Shown here: positions 20,468-29,425 of the stretch, in pieces
How positions within the stretch are numbered: the stretch's first letter is position 1
Layout: the number at the start of each line of letters is the position of its first letter
Origin: Novipirellula artificiosorum
GTDB taxonomy: Bacteria > Planctomycetota > Planctomycetia > Pirellulales > Pirellulaceae
NCBI RefSeq assembly: GCF_007860135.1
Contig: NZ_SJPV01000001.1
Location: 232,839 to 296,838 of the forward strand
Direction: 5' to 3'
Length of the DNA: 64,000 nucleotides
Notes under the pieces: generated by a model
What the model saw: the letters and a program-made list of their open reading frames with translations, nothing else
Told to the model about the DNA's origin: nothing
The model's database searches: none
Position numbers and translations under genes: made by a program

Positions 20468-22437
20468 GGGGTGATCCCCTCCGTCGCCAGATCTGCAACC
20501 GGTTTGACCTGCGAAACCGAGTTGCCGTTTTCGGACAGGTACGTGTAGCTCTCAAGCGATCGCTCGTAAAAACGAATCATTTCGCCCGCTTGAGTGTTAT
20601 CGATCAATCCACGCTGCACGGCGGACTCGATCGCCTCAAGCCAACGACGACTGAGCTCTCGATTGTCGTACTGGACATAGCCTAGCACTTCGTTGACCGT
20701 ATCCCCTTTCACGACCGAATCGATCCTCACTGCCCCATCTTTCATGTCGACATGAACAGCATGTGTGTCCCCAAACAGGTTGTGCAGATCGCCAAGGATT
20801 TCCTGGTAGGCACCGACCATAAAAATCCCTATCTGGTAGGGCTGGTTCGCAATCCAGTGGTGCAAGAGCAACGTCCGCTGTGGCCCCTCGCCACCGACGA
20901 ATCGGTCGATCTTGCCGTCGCTGTCACACGTGATATCGCCAATCACCGCATGCCGCACCGGCTGTTCTTCAAGTCGATGGATGGGCATCACGGGGAACAA
21001 CTGGTCGATTGCCCATGAATCAGGAATGGATTGGAACAACGAGAAATTGGCAAAGTAGATGTCCGACAACAATCGGTTCAAATGCTTGACGTCGTCAGGC
21101 ACATATTCCATCGCCCCAGCAAACTCTCGCACACGATGGCAAATAGCAAAGTACAAATTTTCGGCAACAACTCGTTGCTCAAGCGGCAGGTAACCACCAC
21201 TAAACAAATTCATTGCCAAATCCAGTGACGTCTGCGAATCGTGAAACGATTCTAGCATGTTTTCTTCGGTCAAATCTTGATAGGTCAACCAAAGGTCGCG
21301 TACCGGTTGCTCGTATTCATCCGGCACATCCGCCGGCAAGTCCTGCACGCTCCCTTGGTGTGTCACTCCAAGCGTATTGACGATCAACACACTATGGTGA
21401 GCAGCAACGGCTCGCCCACTCTCACTGATCAGTTCTGGATGTGGCACATCGGCTTCGTCGCAAACCGTTTGCACCAAGTAGACCACGTCTTTGGCGTATT
21501 CCTGCATCGAGTAATTCATACTCGATTCGTTGTCGCTGTGCGTACCATCGTAGTCGACGCCTAGGCCGCCACCGACATCCAGTATTTCCAGTCCTGCCCC
21601 GCGGCGACGAAGGTTGACGTAGATTCGTGCGGCTTCCAGAATCGCCGCTTTCAATTGGCGAATGTGTGTGATTTGGCTGCCCACATGAAAGTGCAACAGC
21701 TTGAAGCAATCGGCCATGCCCCGGTCCTCGAGCATCTGCAATTGACGCAGCATCTCGGCGACCGTTAAACCGAATTTGCTGCGGTAGCCACCACTCGCCT
21801 GCCAGCGCCCCGAGCCTCGAGTCGCTAGCTTGACGCGCATCCCGATCGTTGGCCGCACCCCGATGACTTGAGCGTGCTTCAAGATGAGATCCAACTCGCT
21901 GACCTTTTCGACGACCGGAATCACGGTGCGTCCAATCTGCTGAGCGCGCATCGCCAAATGAATGAAGTCGTCGTCCTTGAAACCGTTGCAAATGATCGGC
22001 GTTTGCGAATCGGTCATCGCGACAACCGCCAACATTTCCGGCTTACTGCCGGCTTCAACGCCGAAGCCATAACTGCGGCCGTGTTGAACGAATTGCGCGA
22101 CAACATCACGCTGCTGGTTCACCTTGATCGGGAACACGCAGCGGTAGGTATTGTTGTATCCAAACTCTTCGATCGCTTCACCAAAGCACTCGCTCAGCCG
22201 CTTCAACCGGTCTCGTAGGATGCCGTTGAATCGCAGCAGGATCGGCAAATCGAGACCGCGCTGCGTCAACCCATCCACCAGCTCCTTCAAGTCGATCTGC
22301 TCTTCCGGGTCACGGCCGGGGGTCACGACCAACCGCCCCGAATCCGAGACAGAGAAATAGCCGTCTCCCCAGCGATCGATTTCATAGAGAGATGCGGAAT
22401 CCGACGCGGACCATTTTTTCGACTCAGCGATGCTCAT
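20464..22437 (-). CDS. speA: Biosynthetic arginine decarboxylase
   Basis: A 657-residue PLP enzyme that converts arginine to agmatine, first step of a polyamine route. The N-terminal region WSASDSASLYEIDRWGDGYF is typical of SpeA; the PLP-binding lysine lies in FPIKVNQQRDVV near residue 100; DVGGGLGVDYDGT near 285 binds the phosphate. Length matches the family (about 630-660). I prefer the ATG at 22437, preceded by GGTGG, over the GTG at 22449. It ends convergently on the phosphoglucomutase gene with a four-base overlap. Confidence 0.9.
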   Translation of the reverse strand: MSIAESKKWSASDSASLYEIDRWGDGYFSVSDSGRLVVTPGRDPEEQIDLKELVDGLTQRGLDLPILLRFNGILRDRLKRLSECFGEAIEEFGYNNTYRCVFPIKVNQQRDVVAQFVQHGRSYGFGVEAGSKPEMLAVVAMTDSQTPIICNGFKDDDFIHLAMRAQQIGRTVIPVVEKVSELDLILKHAQVIGVRPTIGMRVKLATRGSGRWQASGGYRSKFGLTVAEMLRQLQMLEDRGMADCFKLLHFHVGSQITHIRQLKAAILEAARIYVNLRRRGAGLEILDVGGGLGVDYDGTHSDNESSMNYSMQEYAKDVVYLVQTVCDEADVPHPELISESGRAVAAHHSVLIVNTLGVTHQGSVQDLPADVPDEYEQPVRDLWLTYQDLTEENMLESFHDSQTSLDLAMNLFSGGYLPLEQRVVAENLYFAICHRVREFAGAMEYVPDDVKHLNRLLSDIYFANFSLFQSIPDSWAIDQLFPVMPIHRLEEQPVRHAVIGDITCDSDGKIDRFVGGEGPQRTLLLHHWIANQPYQIGIFMVGAYQEILGDLHNLFGDTHAVHVDMKDGAVRIDSVVKGDTVNEVLGYVQYDNRELSRRWLEAIESAVQRGLIDNTQAGEMIRFYERSLESYTYLSENGNSVSQVKPVADLATEGITP

Positions 22438-22616
22438 TCGATCGGCCACCGTTAACGAAAACGTTGTTCAAAAAGGCCGACAATCGGCACAACAGCGGGC
22501 CGAATTCTACACGGCAACTCCGATGTGGATAGGCAGCAAGGATCAAATTCACCACAGAAAACGGACCGCTAAGCTTGGCACGCGAATCGGCATGCAGGGA
22601 AGGGCTGTATCGAGCC

Positions 22617-22650
22617 AAAAAAAACGCTCTCCGGCCGAAACCGGAAAGCG
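22617..22650 (-). terminator. Intrinsic terminator of the Fe-S carrier gene
   Basis: On the minus strand CGCTTTCCGG and CCGGAGAGCG form a hairpin followed by eight T residues (A-run 22617-22624 on the plus strand), 28 bases after the stop of the gene at 22678. Confidence 0.8.
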
Positions 22651-22677
22651 AGTGGGGTCGATCCAGGAACGGTGTGC

Positions 22678-23010
22678 CTACGCTTGAAACGAGCTTCCGC
22701 AACCACAACTTTTGACCGCATTCGGGTTTTCAAACGTAAAGCCTTGCTTCTCGAGGCTCTCGTACCAATCGACGGTGGTCCCATCGAGGTACAACGCACT
22801 TTTCTTATCCACAACCACCTCGACGCCATGCCAGTCATATTTGCTGTCGGCCTTGTCGTCGAACTTGTCATCGAAGTTCAGCGTGTAATTGAAACCGCTG
22901 CATCCGCCACCGGCAACGCCGATCCTTAGCAGCATGTTCTCGTCGAAGTTATGCTCTTTACGAAACCGCTTCACTTCGTCAGCGGCACGTTCGGTTAATT
23001 TGACTGCCAT
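22678..23010 (-). CDS. HesB/IscA/ErpA-type iron-sulfur carrier
   Basis: A 110-residue A-type Fe-S carrier. The three conserved cysteines are visible: GGGCSGFNY near residue 37 and the terminal SCGCGSSF at about 102-109. It accepts Fe-S clusters from the assembly machinery and passes them to target proteins in the cytoplasm. The ATG at 23010 begins the usual [14 protein letters not shown]; an open frame extends upstream but has no homologous sequence. It is a single-gene unit with its own intrinsic terminator and lies next to ssrA. Which of the paralogues (IscA, ErpA, SufA) it is cannot be settled by eye. Confidence 0.85.
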   Translation of the reverse strand: MAVKLTERAADEVKRFRKEHNFDENMLLRIGVAGGGCSGFNYTLNFDDKFDDKADSKYDWHGVEVVVDKKSALYLDGTTVDWYESLEKQGFTFENPNAVKSCGCGSSFQA

Positions 23011-23313
23011 CGTCGATAAACCCCTCATCACGGGCGAGTCTTGAAATGTAAGTAACAGCTTCCCTATCGTATTCTCACTGGCAACCACTCGACAAGATGC
23101 AGACGAGGGCAATTTGTTGTGAATTTGCCGCCAAATCCCTTGTCTTGCGCGTTATGAATCCGCCAATCGGCTCACGCGCAGGGCCGGCATTTGTCCGCAG
23201 TGAGTCGGGTATCGTGCCGTTTCGCGATCTCCAACGGCAGAGCGGGCACCTTTCGCTGCCCCCAGTTCCCCAGTGGGTCTTGCCGTGATTCCACGGATTC
23301 TGCCACTCGCAAG
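23011..23313. other. Intergenic region between Fe-S carrier gene and ssrA
   Basis: About 300 bases holding divergent control regions for the Fe-S carrier gene (minus) and ssrA (plus). Short open frames here look accidental. No other structure seen. Confidence 0.5.
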
Positions 23314-23342
23314 TTGCCCTATTTGCCATCGATCTTTACAAT
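23314..23342 (+). promoter_or_regulatory. Likely ssrA promoter
   Basis: TTGCCC (23314-23319) and TACAAT (23337-23342) are separated by 17 bases, giving a start near 23349, about 50 bases before the mature tmRNA 5' end. A short 5' precursor removed by RNase P would be normal. Confidence 0.55.
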
Positions 23343-23400
23343 GGAGGCGTGGTGAAAAGCAAATTTCTCCAATCCCTCCATTTCTCTTCTCCCGAATTTC

Positions 23401-23774
<374 letters not shown>

Positions 23775-23776
23775 TC

Positions 23777-23814
23777 AAGGCCACTTGAGTCAAATGACTT
23801 AAGTGGCCTTTTCT
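23777..23814 (+). terminator. Intrinsic terminator after ssrA
   Basis: AAGGCCACTT and AAGTGGCCTT, with GAGTCA/TGACTT continuing the stem, form a long near-perfect hairpin, followed by TTTTC. It begins three bases after the tmRNA discriminator base. Confidence 0.8.
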
Positions 23815-23837
23815 ATTGACTTTGCGTCAACTATCTC

Positions 23838-23918
23838 GGGGTGCCAAAAGCCCGCACATCGCCGATGGGTGCCTTTTTGGACGTTTTCTGGGTGCCTTTC
23901 TGGGTCGATTTGGGTGCC
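23838..23918 (+). repeat. Four direct repeats of GGGTGCC next to the island junction
   Basis: GGGTGCC occurs at 23839, 23867, 23890 and 23912, spaced 28, 23 and 22 bases, that is about two helical turns. Position between the junction and the integrase start suits arm-type integrase or excisionase binding sites, or autoregulation of the integrase. Confidence 0.5.
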
Positions 23919-23975
23919 ATTCTGCGATATGATTACCGGAAAGGAACCCGTGTACCCATATTGCGTGCTGATAAA

Positions 23976-25778
23976 ATGCCAAAGAAGACCGACGACGAAT
24001 GGGAGCCAGATCCCCGTGGAGACTTTCCCCGCAAAGTCGGAAAGTGGCGTAACAGGGCAGGGAAAATTGAGCTGAGGAAGTTCAAGTTCGGTCGCAACAA
24101 GAACCAAGCGAAAGCTCGTCTGGCAAGAGTCCGAGAGCTTTGGACATTCGTCGAACAGGCTGTGGAGCTGCGGATTCAAGACCGATCACAACCGGTCAAC
24201 CCGTACTCCTTTGATCCGCCGAATCACGTTGAGCCAATATGGAACGGCGATGCACTTTGGATTGCACTTCAGTTGGCGAGAGGCAAGGTTCAAATCGAAG
24301 TGACGCGAGCTGACGAGAGTGACAACAGCTTCGCCCTAAAAGTCAATCAGCTTGCGGCGGCGTACCCATGCGTTGTCTTTGTCCCAGAAGACAGTGCTTC
24401 ATTTGATGAAGGTACGGATCAGCTTCGCCAAGCGGCAGAGTTCGATCTCCGTCGAATACATCGGGCAGCACCGAACATACTTCCTGAGCTTGCAGAGTCC
24501 TTGTTCGAGACGTTGGATGTGTACGTCGCAAACATACGAAAGAGGGACGTTGAGGCAACTCCAGACGGTGAAACCCTCACGGCGTTCGGTAGTCACAAAA
24601 TCTCGAATGTGGATAACATCAAGGCCCACCAGAATGATCGTCCAATTGCAAGTCTTGATCTCGATGGGTGTCAAGATTTGATCGACTACTGGCGAATGCG
24701 GCCACTCACAATCGACAAGAGAATTGATCCGCCACGGCAGATGGGGAAAAGAACCTGCGAGAACAAGATTGCGGAACTTGGCAGGTTCTTCAAATGGCTC
24801 CACAAGAACAAAGCATTTTCTTGGCGGAAGCCAGAAGACTTCGATGACCTAAAAACGCGAGTCATGGATCTGCAAGAAGAACGCACGAGTATCGTGAGCA
24901 TGACGAAACGAACGGGCTATCTTCCAAGTGAGTTGGCGGTCATCAACAAACACGCGACACCACTCGAACGTCTGCTTTTGCTGCTCGCACTGAATTGCGG
25001 ATTCAAAGGTGCTGAACAGGGCACGCTCCTGTTGGATCACTTGTTCCTCAATGAACCGCATCCCAATCGTCAGTATCTGCGTGAGCTATGTGGGTATGAG
25101 GTCCAAGCGGCGGATCAGTTCATCCTTTACAAACGCAACAAAAGCATGGTCTATGGCGAGTTTCTGCTTTGGCCGCAAACCGTCAAGCTGCTGGAGTGGG
25201 CCTTAATGCAGAGAAAGGCCGTTGTTCAGAAGTATGACTTGAATCATCGCAACGTGCTCATCACGAAGGCGGGTACGCTCTACTATCGCCAGACTTTGGG
25301 AAGCAAAAATTCAAGTCAGATATTCACCAATAAGTGGCAAGCGTTGATTAAACGCGTACGAAAAAGCGAGCCCGACTTTCCCTACTTTTCATTTTCAACT
25401 CTCAGAGACACCGCGTCGGATGCAGTTCGCCAAAAAGCTGATGGCGAAGTGTCCTCTACCTTTCTTCTGCACGGACAGCCTGTAAAAAGCGATGACTTAC
25501 TTGACCTCTACACCAAGCGACCATTTGCAAAGCTGTTTGAAACGCAAAGGCTGCTTCAGAGTGAGTTCCAGCCGATTTTTGATGCTGCCCCCGAAAAGAT
25601 TGACGAGCAACCCATGCAGCAGTACACGACGTTGGACAAGCGTGAACAAATCGTTGAGTTGAAGAAGGAAGGCAAGACGGTCACCGAAATCATGGAGGCA
25701 ACGGGGGTTTCGCGAATGACCGTGATTCGTACGCTGGACCGGCTCTATTTCAAAAGAAAGAAGTCTAACTCAAATTGA
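23976..25778 (+). CDS. Tyrosine-recombinase-like integrase, atypical catalytic residues
   Basis: A 600-residue protein from the ATG at 23976; the frame is open to 23841, but that part crosses the GGGTGCC repeats and is probably not translated. A core-binding-like helical domain lies at about 225-275 (CENKIAELGRFFKWLHKN). The catalytic domain starts near 320 with LLALNCGFKGAEQGTLLLDH, where the first catalytic arginine is replaced by lysine or lost. Later come YKRNKSM, STLRDTASDAV (usual HxLR, histidine lost), FLLHGQP and DLYTKRPF with the candidate nucleophile. The last 45 residues form a resolvase-like helix-turn-helix (KTVTEIMEATGVSRMTVIR). Beside ssrA, it is the likely island integrase. 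Confidence 0.7.
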   Translation: MPKKTDDEWEPDPRGDFPRKVGKWRNRAGKIELRKFKFGRNKNQAKARLARVRELWTFVEQAVELRIQDRSQPVNPYSFDPPNHVEPIWNGDALWIALQLARGKVQIEVTRADESDNSFALKVNQLAAAYPCVVFVPEDSASFDEGTDQLRQAAEFDLRRIHRAAPNILPELAESLFETLDVYVANIRKRDVEATPDGETLTAFGSHKISNVDNIKAHQNDRPIASLDLDGCQDLIDYWRMRPLTIDKRIDPPRQMGKRTCENKIAELGRFFKWLHKNKAFSWRKPEDFDDLKTRVMDLQEERTSIVSMTKRTGYLPSELAVINKHATPLERLLLLLALNCGFKGAEQGTLLLDHLFLNEPHPNRQYLRELCGYEVQAADQFILYKRNKSMVYGEFLLWPQTVKLLEWALMQRKAVVQKYDLNHRNVLITKAGTLYYRQTLGSKNSSQIFTNKWQALIKRVRKSEPDFPYFSFSTLRDTASDAVRQKADGEVSSTFLLHGQPVKSDDLLDLYTKRPFAKLFETQRLLQSEFQPIFDAAPEKIDEQPMQQYTTLDKREQIVELKKEGKTVTEIMEATGVSRMTVIRTLDRLYFKRKKSNSN

Positions 25779-25832
25779 CCGCTTCGCATTGACGGACACC
25801 AATTACGCCTCTGACAACCAACGGAGGCATCA

Positions 25833-26507
25833 ATGGTTCAACCAAATTCGCAAGTTCACATCTCAACCCCAGCGTCTGTGAACACACAGCCTGCCAGACA
25901 TTGGATTGGCCGTCTTTTCTTGATGTCCGCGATTCCATTGATGTGGCTGCAGGACAGCTTGTCACTAACAGCAATGGTTGTTGGTGGCGTGATCTTCTTT
26001 CTTATCTTGGCCTTCAACGACTCGGATCGCGGCATTCGAAGACGCCCGTCGTCGATCATGGCGAGATTCATGTTCGCCGTTTGGGCGTTCCTGTTTCTCG
26101 GGTTCTATTGGATGGGTAACCATGCGGCGGGGCGAACATACTTCAGTTTTGCTGACACAATCATTTGTGCATTTTGGATCACACTGATTATCACTGCAGT
26201 GTTCTGGAGTTGCCTTTGGTTTGCATCGCAATTGGTTTTGGATGATCCCGATTACCGGCAATGGACTATCGCCGGTGGGCACTATTTTTGGGACACGCTC
26301 CCGGCGATCCTGAATCCAGATAGCGAAATGATCCGTAACGGTGGATTTGTTGAACCGTCCTACACGGATTTCACGCCGCCACCGCATTGGCAACATCAGT
26401 GTCCGGTGTGTGGCGCCCGCGTTGAACATGCCGTGGACGTTTGCTGGAACTGCTGCTACGGCGCTGATGGTGATTCTTCAGCCTACTTTCGGCGATACGG
26501 TCGTTGA
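25833..26507 (+). CDS. Membrane protein with C-terminal zinc ribbon
   Basis: A 224-residue protein with a good CGGAGG site before its ATG. Four hydrophobic segments are visible at about 24-58, 74-90 and 100-125 (for example LSLTAMVVGGVIFFLILAF and FWITLIITAVFWSCLWFA). The C-terminus carries a four-cysteine ribbon, HQCPVCGAR followed by DVCWNCCYG. No family recognised. It is the first cargo gene after the integrase, same strand, and is followed closely by two more small genes with strong ribosome sites. Confidence 0.6.
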   Translation: MVQPNSQVHISTPASVNTQPARHWIGRLFLMSAIPLMWLQDSLSLTAMVVGGVIFFLILAFNDSDRGIRRRPSSIMARFMFAVWAFLFLGFYWMGNHAAGRTYFSFADTIICAFWITLIITAVFWSCLWFASQLVLDDPDYRQWTIAGGHYFWDTLPAILNPDSEMIRNGGFVEPSYTDFTPPPHWQHQCPVCGARVEHAVDVCWNCCYGADGDSSAYFRRYGR

Positions 26508-26541
26508 TCAATTGAGAAAGCACTTACAAGGAGACATTTGC

Positions 26542-26778
26542 GTGGAACAAGATGGCACCGGAGAGAGTCACGAAACAACAGCACTCATGTGCGAAATACT
26601 TGCGTTAAACGCTGCAACCCATGCCGGTACGGATTTTGTATTGCTGACGGTTCGACTTAATCCCTTCTCGTTTCAAACCACTGAATTGCTGGTTCCACTC
26701 ACACAGGCACGAGATCGACTTCAGGTCGATTTAGCGGATGTGCTGGAACGGTCGCCGGTTTTCAAAGATCTGGGATAG
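26542..26778 (+). CDS. Small hypothetical protein
   Basis: A 78-residue protein from GTG at 26542, chosen because AAGGAG lies eight bases upstream; an open frame further upstream overlaps the preceding gene without support. The sequence contains a beta-strand-rich middle (DFVLLTVRLNPFSFQTTELLVPL) and a helical end. No recognised domain. It is 34 bases after the zinc-ribbon membrane gene, so probably in the same transcript. Confidence 0.5.
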   Translation: MEQDGTGESHETTALMCEILALNAATHAGTDFVLLTVRLNPFSFQTTELLVPLTQARDRLQVDLADVLERSPVFKDLG

Positions 26779-26801
26779 ATACGTGTGGAAAAGGAGGATG
26801 A

Positions 26802-27650
26802 ATGAAACAGAAAGAATACGAGCACGAAGCGGTACCAGAAGAATGGCTGACTGACCATGACCCCAATCGGCGGCTTCTCGCAGCCAAATCGGTCATCATG
26901 AACCATCCATCGAGTATGGAGGAAGCGGTTGGAGTGCTTGAAGAATTGCCAAATGACGACACTCTTCTTGGGGCTCGGGTCAGAAGGGCGCTTGCCAAGT
27001 TTCAATTGGACGTTGAGCAAGAGTTCGACACGTTGTTCAAATTGAGTGACAAAGATCGACGTGGTTTTGTGACCAACAAATTGCAGAAATCTGTTTCGTC
27101 GATACGAACACCAAACGCCGACAAAGACATGCTGGCCCTGTCAGCCGAAGTTCAGAAAAGTCATTGCGATTCAACGCTTCGAGAGTTTGCTTCTTTTTCC
27201 CCATACAAGAATAGAACATCAGACGCAGCCATAGTGCTCGTTCAGTTCGGTGACATTGGACTGGATGCAATCATGGACGGTGTGTACTCGTACGACGGAG
27301 AGGTCCGTTTGTTTTCCATCACGTGCGTTTCGGAATTGCTGCTGACGCACTTCCCAGAATGGATGGAAGAAATTGCAGGCATCCTTGACCACTGGGACTT
27401 ATCGATAAAGTGTTATGTTCCCAGAATGCTTTGGCGGTCTCAGGCATCGTTCGCTCTTCCAATGCTAGAACAGTGCCTCAGTCATGATGACTTCGGTTTC
27501 GCGGCGCTTTGTGCAAAGGCGATTGCGATCATCGACCCCTCGAAAAGAGAGAACTCGCTGAAATTTGTCGAAGGTCTGGAGATCGACGAGTTTTTCAAGT
27601 CGAACCTGCTTGCTGAGCTTCGTGGCGAGAAACCCTATCTGGGCATGTGA
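26802..27650 (+). CDS. HEAT-like helical repeat protein
   Basis: A 282-residue soluble protein preceded by AAGGAGG. It is almost entirely helical with repeating pairs such as LLAAKSVIMNHPSSMEEAV, AIVLVQFGDIGLDAIMDGV and ALCAKAIAIIDPSKRENS, which resemble HEAT or PBS-lyase-like repeats. Such proteins usually mediate protein binding. It is last in a three-gene cargo unit behind the integrase. Confidence 0.5.
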   Translation: MKQKEYEHEAVPEEWLTDHDPNRRLLAAKSVIMNHPSSMEEAVGVLEELPNDDTLLGARVRRALAKFQLDVEQEFDTLFKLSDKDRRGFVTNKLQKSVSSIRTPNADKDMLALSAEVQKSHCDSTLREFASFSPYKNRTSDAAIVLVQFGDIGLDAIMDGVYSYDGEVRLFSITCVSELLLTHFPEWMEEIAGILDHWDLSIKCYVPRMLWRSQASFALPMLEQCLSHDDFGFAALCAKAIAIIDPSKRENSLKFVEGLEIDEFFKSNLLAELRGEKPYLGM

Positions 27651-27965
27651 ATTCTGCGGCGGTGATTTTTCGATCCTCGAAACTGTTGTTCGTATCTGCC
27701 GTCCGCAAGTTTCAGACCATCGCCAAAACAAAAACTTTTGTAACGCCCCTTTCAAGCCGCCGAAATTCTGTCGGCGGGAATTTTCGGAATCCGATTTATT
27801 TGAATCGGTCAGCGCATTGGGCGATCAAAATAAGTTGCTCGATAACAAAGAGACCTCATGGCGTAGTGTCTGGGTAGGGTTCCGGGGGGACTTACTTTGC
27901 AACAAAACCGATAATAATTTCTGGGTTGTTGATTCGCCGACTCACCTTGCACATTTCCGCGTGAA
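27651..27965. other. Intergenic region with hairpins
   Basis: About 315 bases between convergent genes without a credible gene. It contains the hairpin at 27757-27784 and a second small one (CCGATT/AATCGG, 27791-27808). Open frames crossing it lack ribosome sites. Confidence 0.5.
27757..27784 (+). terminator. Probable terminator of the cargo unit
   Basis: CCGCCGA and TCGGCGG pair around a seven-base loop and are followed by GAATTTT. It lies about 105 bases after the stop of the HEAT-like gene. Confidence 0.45.
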
Positions 27966-28646
27966 TCAGGAGCCAAACCGATTCAGCACGGCACGCACTT
28001 GAACATGATTCCAAGTGCGTCCACGTCGTGTCTCGTATCCTTCGTCGTCTAGGTGACTGGCAATCGCGCGTAGTGAAAGCCCTTGATCTCGAAGCTCTTG
28101 CATTATCGGGTAGAGATCAGTGTAGGCGGTGTCCGCCTCCTTCTTTGCGACGACGCCAGCGGCCTGTGCTCCGACTCGGCTGGCTTCAGCCGTTAGGTTC
28201 CGGCACTCGGGTCGTGACGCACCAAGCAATCCACCACGTGCTTTGTAGGCGGCGAGTGCAGCCTTCGTTCGGTCACTGATTCGCTTGGCTTCGTCCTGTG
28301 CAACAGCCGCAAGGATGTGAATTGTTAGATCGTTGGCGCTGGGTTGGTCGCAGGCGACGAATTTCACTCCAGCTTCCATCAGGCCGCTCAGGAAGTGAAC
28401 GTTCCTTGCCAACCGATCAAGCTTCGCAATGATCAAAGTTGCTTTGGCACGTCGAGCATGAGCAACAGCTTTGGCAAGTTCAGGTCTGTCTGCCCGCTTG
28501 CCTGACTCCACTTCAACATACGGCTTCAGAACCTGTGCTCCGTGGGCTTTGGCGAACAATGAAACGGTTGCCTCTTGTCCTTCAAGCCCGAGACCAGACT
28601 TTGCCTGCTTTGAAGTTGAACAGCGGTAGTATGGCACCAATTTCAC
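27966..28646 (-). CDS. Serine recombinase (resolvase/invertase family)
   Basis: A 226-residue recombinase. The catalytic serine lies in PYYRCSTSKQ near the N-terminus; ATLIIAKLDRLARNVHFLSGLM near residue 70 is the second conserved block with the active-site arginines; FVACDQPSANDLTIHILAAVAQDEAKRIS follows. The C-terminus carries a recombinase-type tail ending in a DNA-binding segment. I chose GTG at 28646 because GGAGA lies seven bases upstream; a TTG two codons earlier is too close to that site. It is last in the minus-strand plasmid-type module and may invert or resolve DNA within the island. Confidence 0.8.
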   Translation of the reverse strand: MKLVPYYRCSTSKQAKSGLGLEGQEATVSLFAKAHGAQVLKPYVEVESGKRADRPELAKAVAHARRAKATLIIAKLDRLARNVHFLSGLMEAGVKFVACDQPSANDLTIHILAAVAQDEAKRISDRTKAALAAYKARGGLLGASRPECRNLTAEASRVGAQAAGVVAKKEADTAYTDLYPIMQELRDQGLSLRAIASHLDDEGYETRRGRTWNHVQVRAVLNRFGS

Positions 28647-28726
28647 GTTCAATTCTCCGATTTGCTGTCGTGGTAAGAAGCCTTAGACGAACGGTGAGGG
28701 CTTCTTACCAATATCTAAATTGCGAT

Positions 28727-29029
28727 TTACCGTTCTGCTTCAGTAGTTGGTGTCCCTTCGCCAGTGACATTGACGGCGCTAATCGAACGGATGGATGGAA
28801 TAAAATGCTCGTCAACTGGGACTCCGAGCTTGCTGATTTTCTCAGCCAATTCATCGTATTCATCCAGCGGCAGTCCGATGTCGTCGGCAACTTCGATGAA
28901 CTCCATTGAGTCGTCGATTTGATCGGCCTCACCGTCTAACACCTGAGCGATTGCATCGGCTGGGCTGTCGGCGATCACTCGGTACTTCGTCGAGTGGATC
29001 TCGTACTGTTCGACTTCATAGAGTGGCAT
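28727..29029 (-). CDS. Small plasmid/ICE-type acidic protein
   Basis: A 100-residue acidic protein beginning MPLYEVEQYEIHSTKYRV. I recognise this as a small family repeatedly carried with ArdC-type antirestriction genes on plasmids and integrative elements, function unknown. It has no membrane segment. Its 3' end contains copy A of the 16-bp element inside the coding sequence. A terminator and copy B lie upstream, so it probably has its own transcript. Confidence 0.6.
   Translation of the reverse strand: MPLYEVEQYEIHSTKYRVIADSPADAIAQVLDGEADQIDDSMEFIEVADDIGLPLDEYDELAEKISKLGVPVDEHFIPSIRSISAVNVTGEGTPTTEAER
28744..28759 (-). promoter_or_regulatory. 16-bp element, copy A (inside a coding sequence)
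   Basis: Minus-strand core GGACACCAACTA, within the last codons of the gene at 28727; the flank differs from the consensus. About 90 bases before the serine recombinase start, so it may serve that gene. Confidence 0.45.
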
Positions 29030-29059
29030 TCGGTTTCCCGTGTTGTTGGAACGCTGATG

Positions 29060-29075
29060 TAGTTGGTGTCCGTCT
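29060..29075 (-). promoter_or_regulatory. 16-bp element, copy B
   Basis: AGACGGACACCAACTA, directly after an intrinsic terminator and about 30 bases before the ATG at 29029. The order terminator, element, gene argues for an initiation or regulatory role. Confidence 0.6.
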
Positions 29076-29078
29076 GCG

Positions 29079-29107
29079 AAAAGAAAAGGGCGTCATCCGT
29101 GACGCCC
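29079..29107 (-). terminator. Intrinsic terminator
   Basis: On the minus strand GGGCGTCA and TGACGCCC form a perfect stem with a four-base loop, followed by TTTTCTTTT. It closes the gene at 29124. Confidence 0.8.
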
Positions 29108-29123
29108 GAGCCAACAACACTTC

Positions 29124-29369
29124 TCACTCAGGCTTGAAACCGAAGTAGAACCTCGGTGAATGTTGGAACATCATCGAGCCCCGCACGCCATCGCTCTTCC
29201 GCTGAACCACAACGTATGGAGCGAGGAAACTGAGAACGCTGAATGTGGCCTGCACTTCGGACGTGTCGAAAACGTCGCCATGCTTGGCTTCCAGATACTC
29301 GCGTGAACCCGGCTCGGCGTTGATGGCGGCGACTTGTTGGCGGCGAATGGTTTCGGTCGGATCGGACAT
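29124..29369 (-). CDS. Small plasmid/ICE-type protein
   Basis: An 81-residue protein starting MSDPTETIRRQQVAAIN, with AAGAGAG upstream; an earlier in-frame ATG at 29408 lies inside the element and is less likely. The C-terminal half (FLAPYVVVQRKSDGVRGSMM, then FQHSPRFYFGF) is a recognisable conserved stretch of a small family found beside ArdC genes; function unknown. It is followed by an intrinsic terminator. Confidence 0.55.
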   Translation of the reverse strand: MSDPTETIRRQQVAAINAEPGSREYLEAKHGDVFDTSEVQATFSVLSFLAPYVVVQRKSDGVRGSMMFQHSPRFYFGFKPE

Positions 29370-29409
29370 GTGCTGGCTCTCTTGAAGGGACGTTGTTTGG
29401 ACAACCATG

Positions 29410-29425
29410 TAGCTGGTGTCCGTTA
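29410..29425 (-). promoter_or_regulatory. 16-bp element, copy C
   Basis: TAACGGACACCAGCTA. The first three bases are the TAA stop of the gene at 29423. About 40 bases before the ATG at 29369. Confidence 0.6.

Noticed and set aside
23841..23975. N-terminal extension of the integrase
   Set aside because: It lies across the four GGGTGCC repeats and has no ribosome site; the ATG at 23976 fits better.
27565..28002. 145-codon plus-strand frame after the HEAT-like gene
   Set aside because: It overlaps two real genes, has no ribosome site and crosses the hairpin region.
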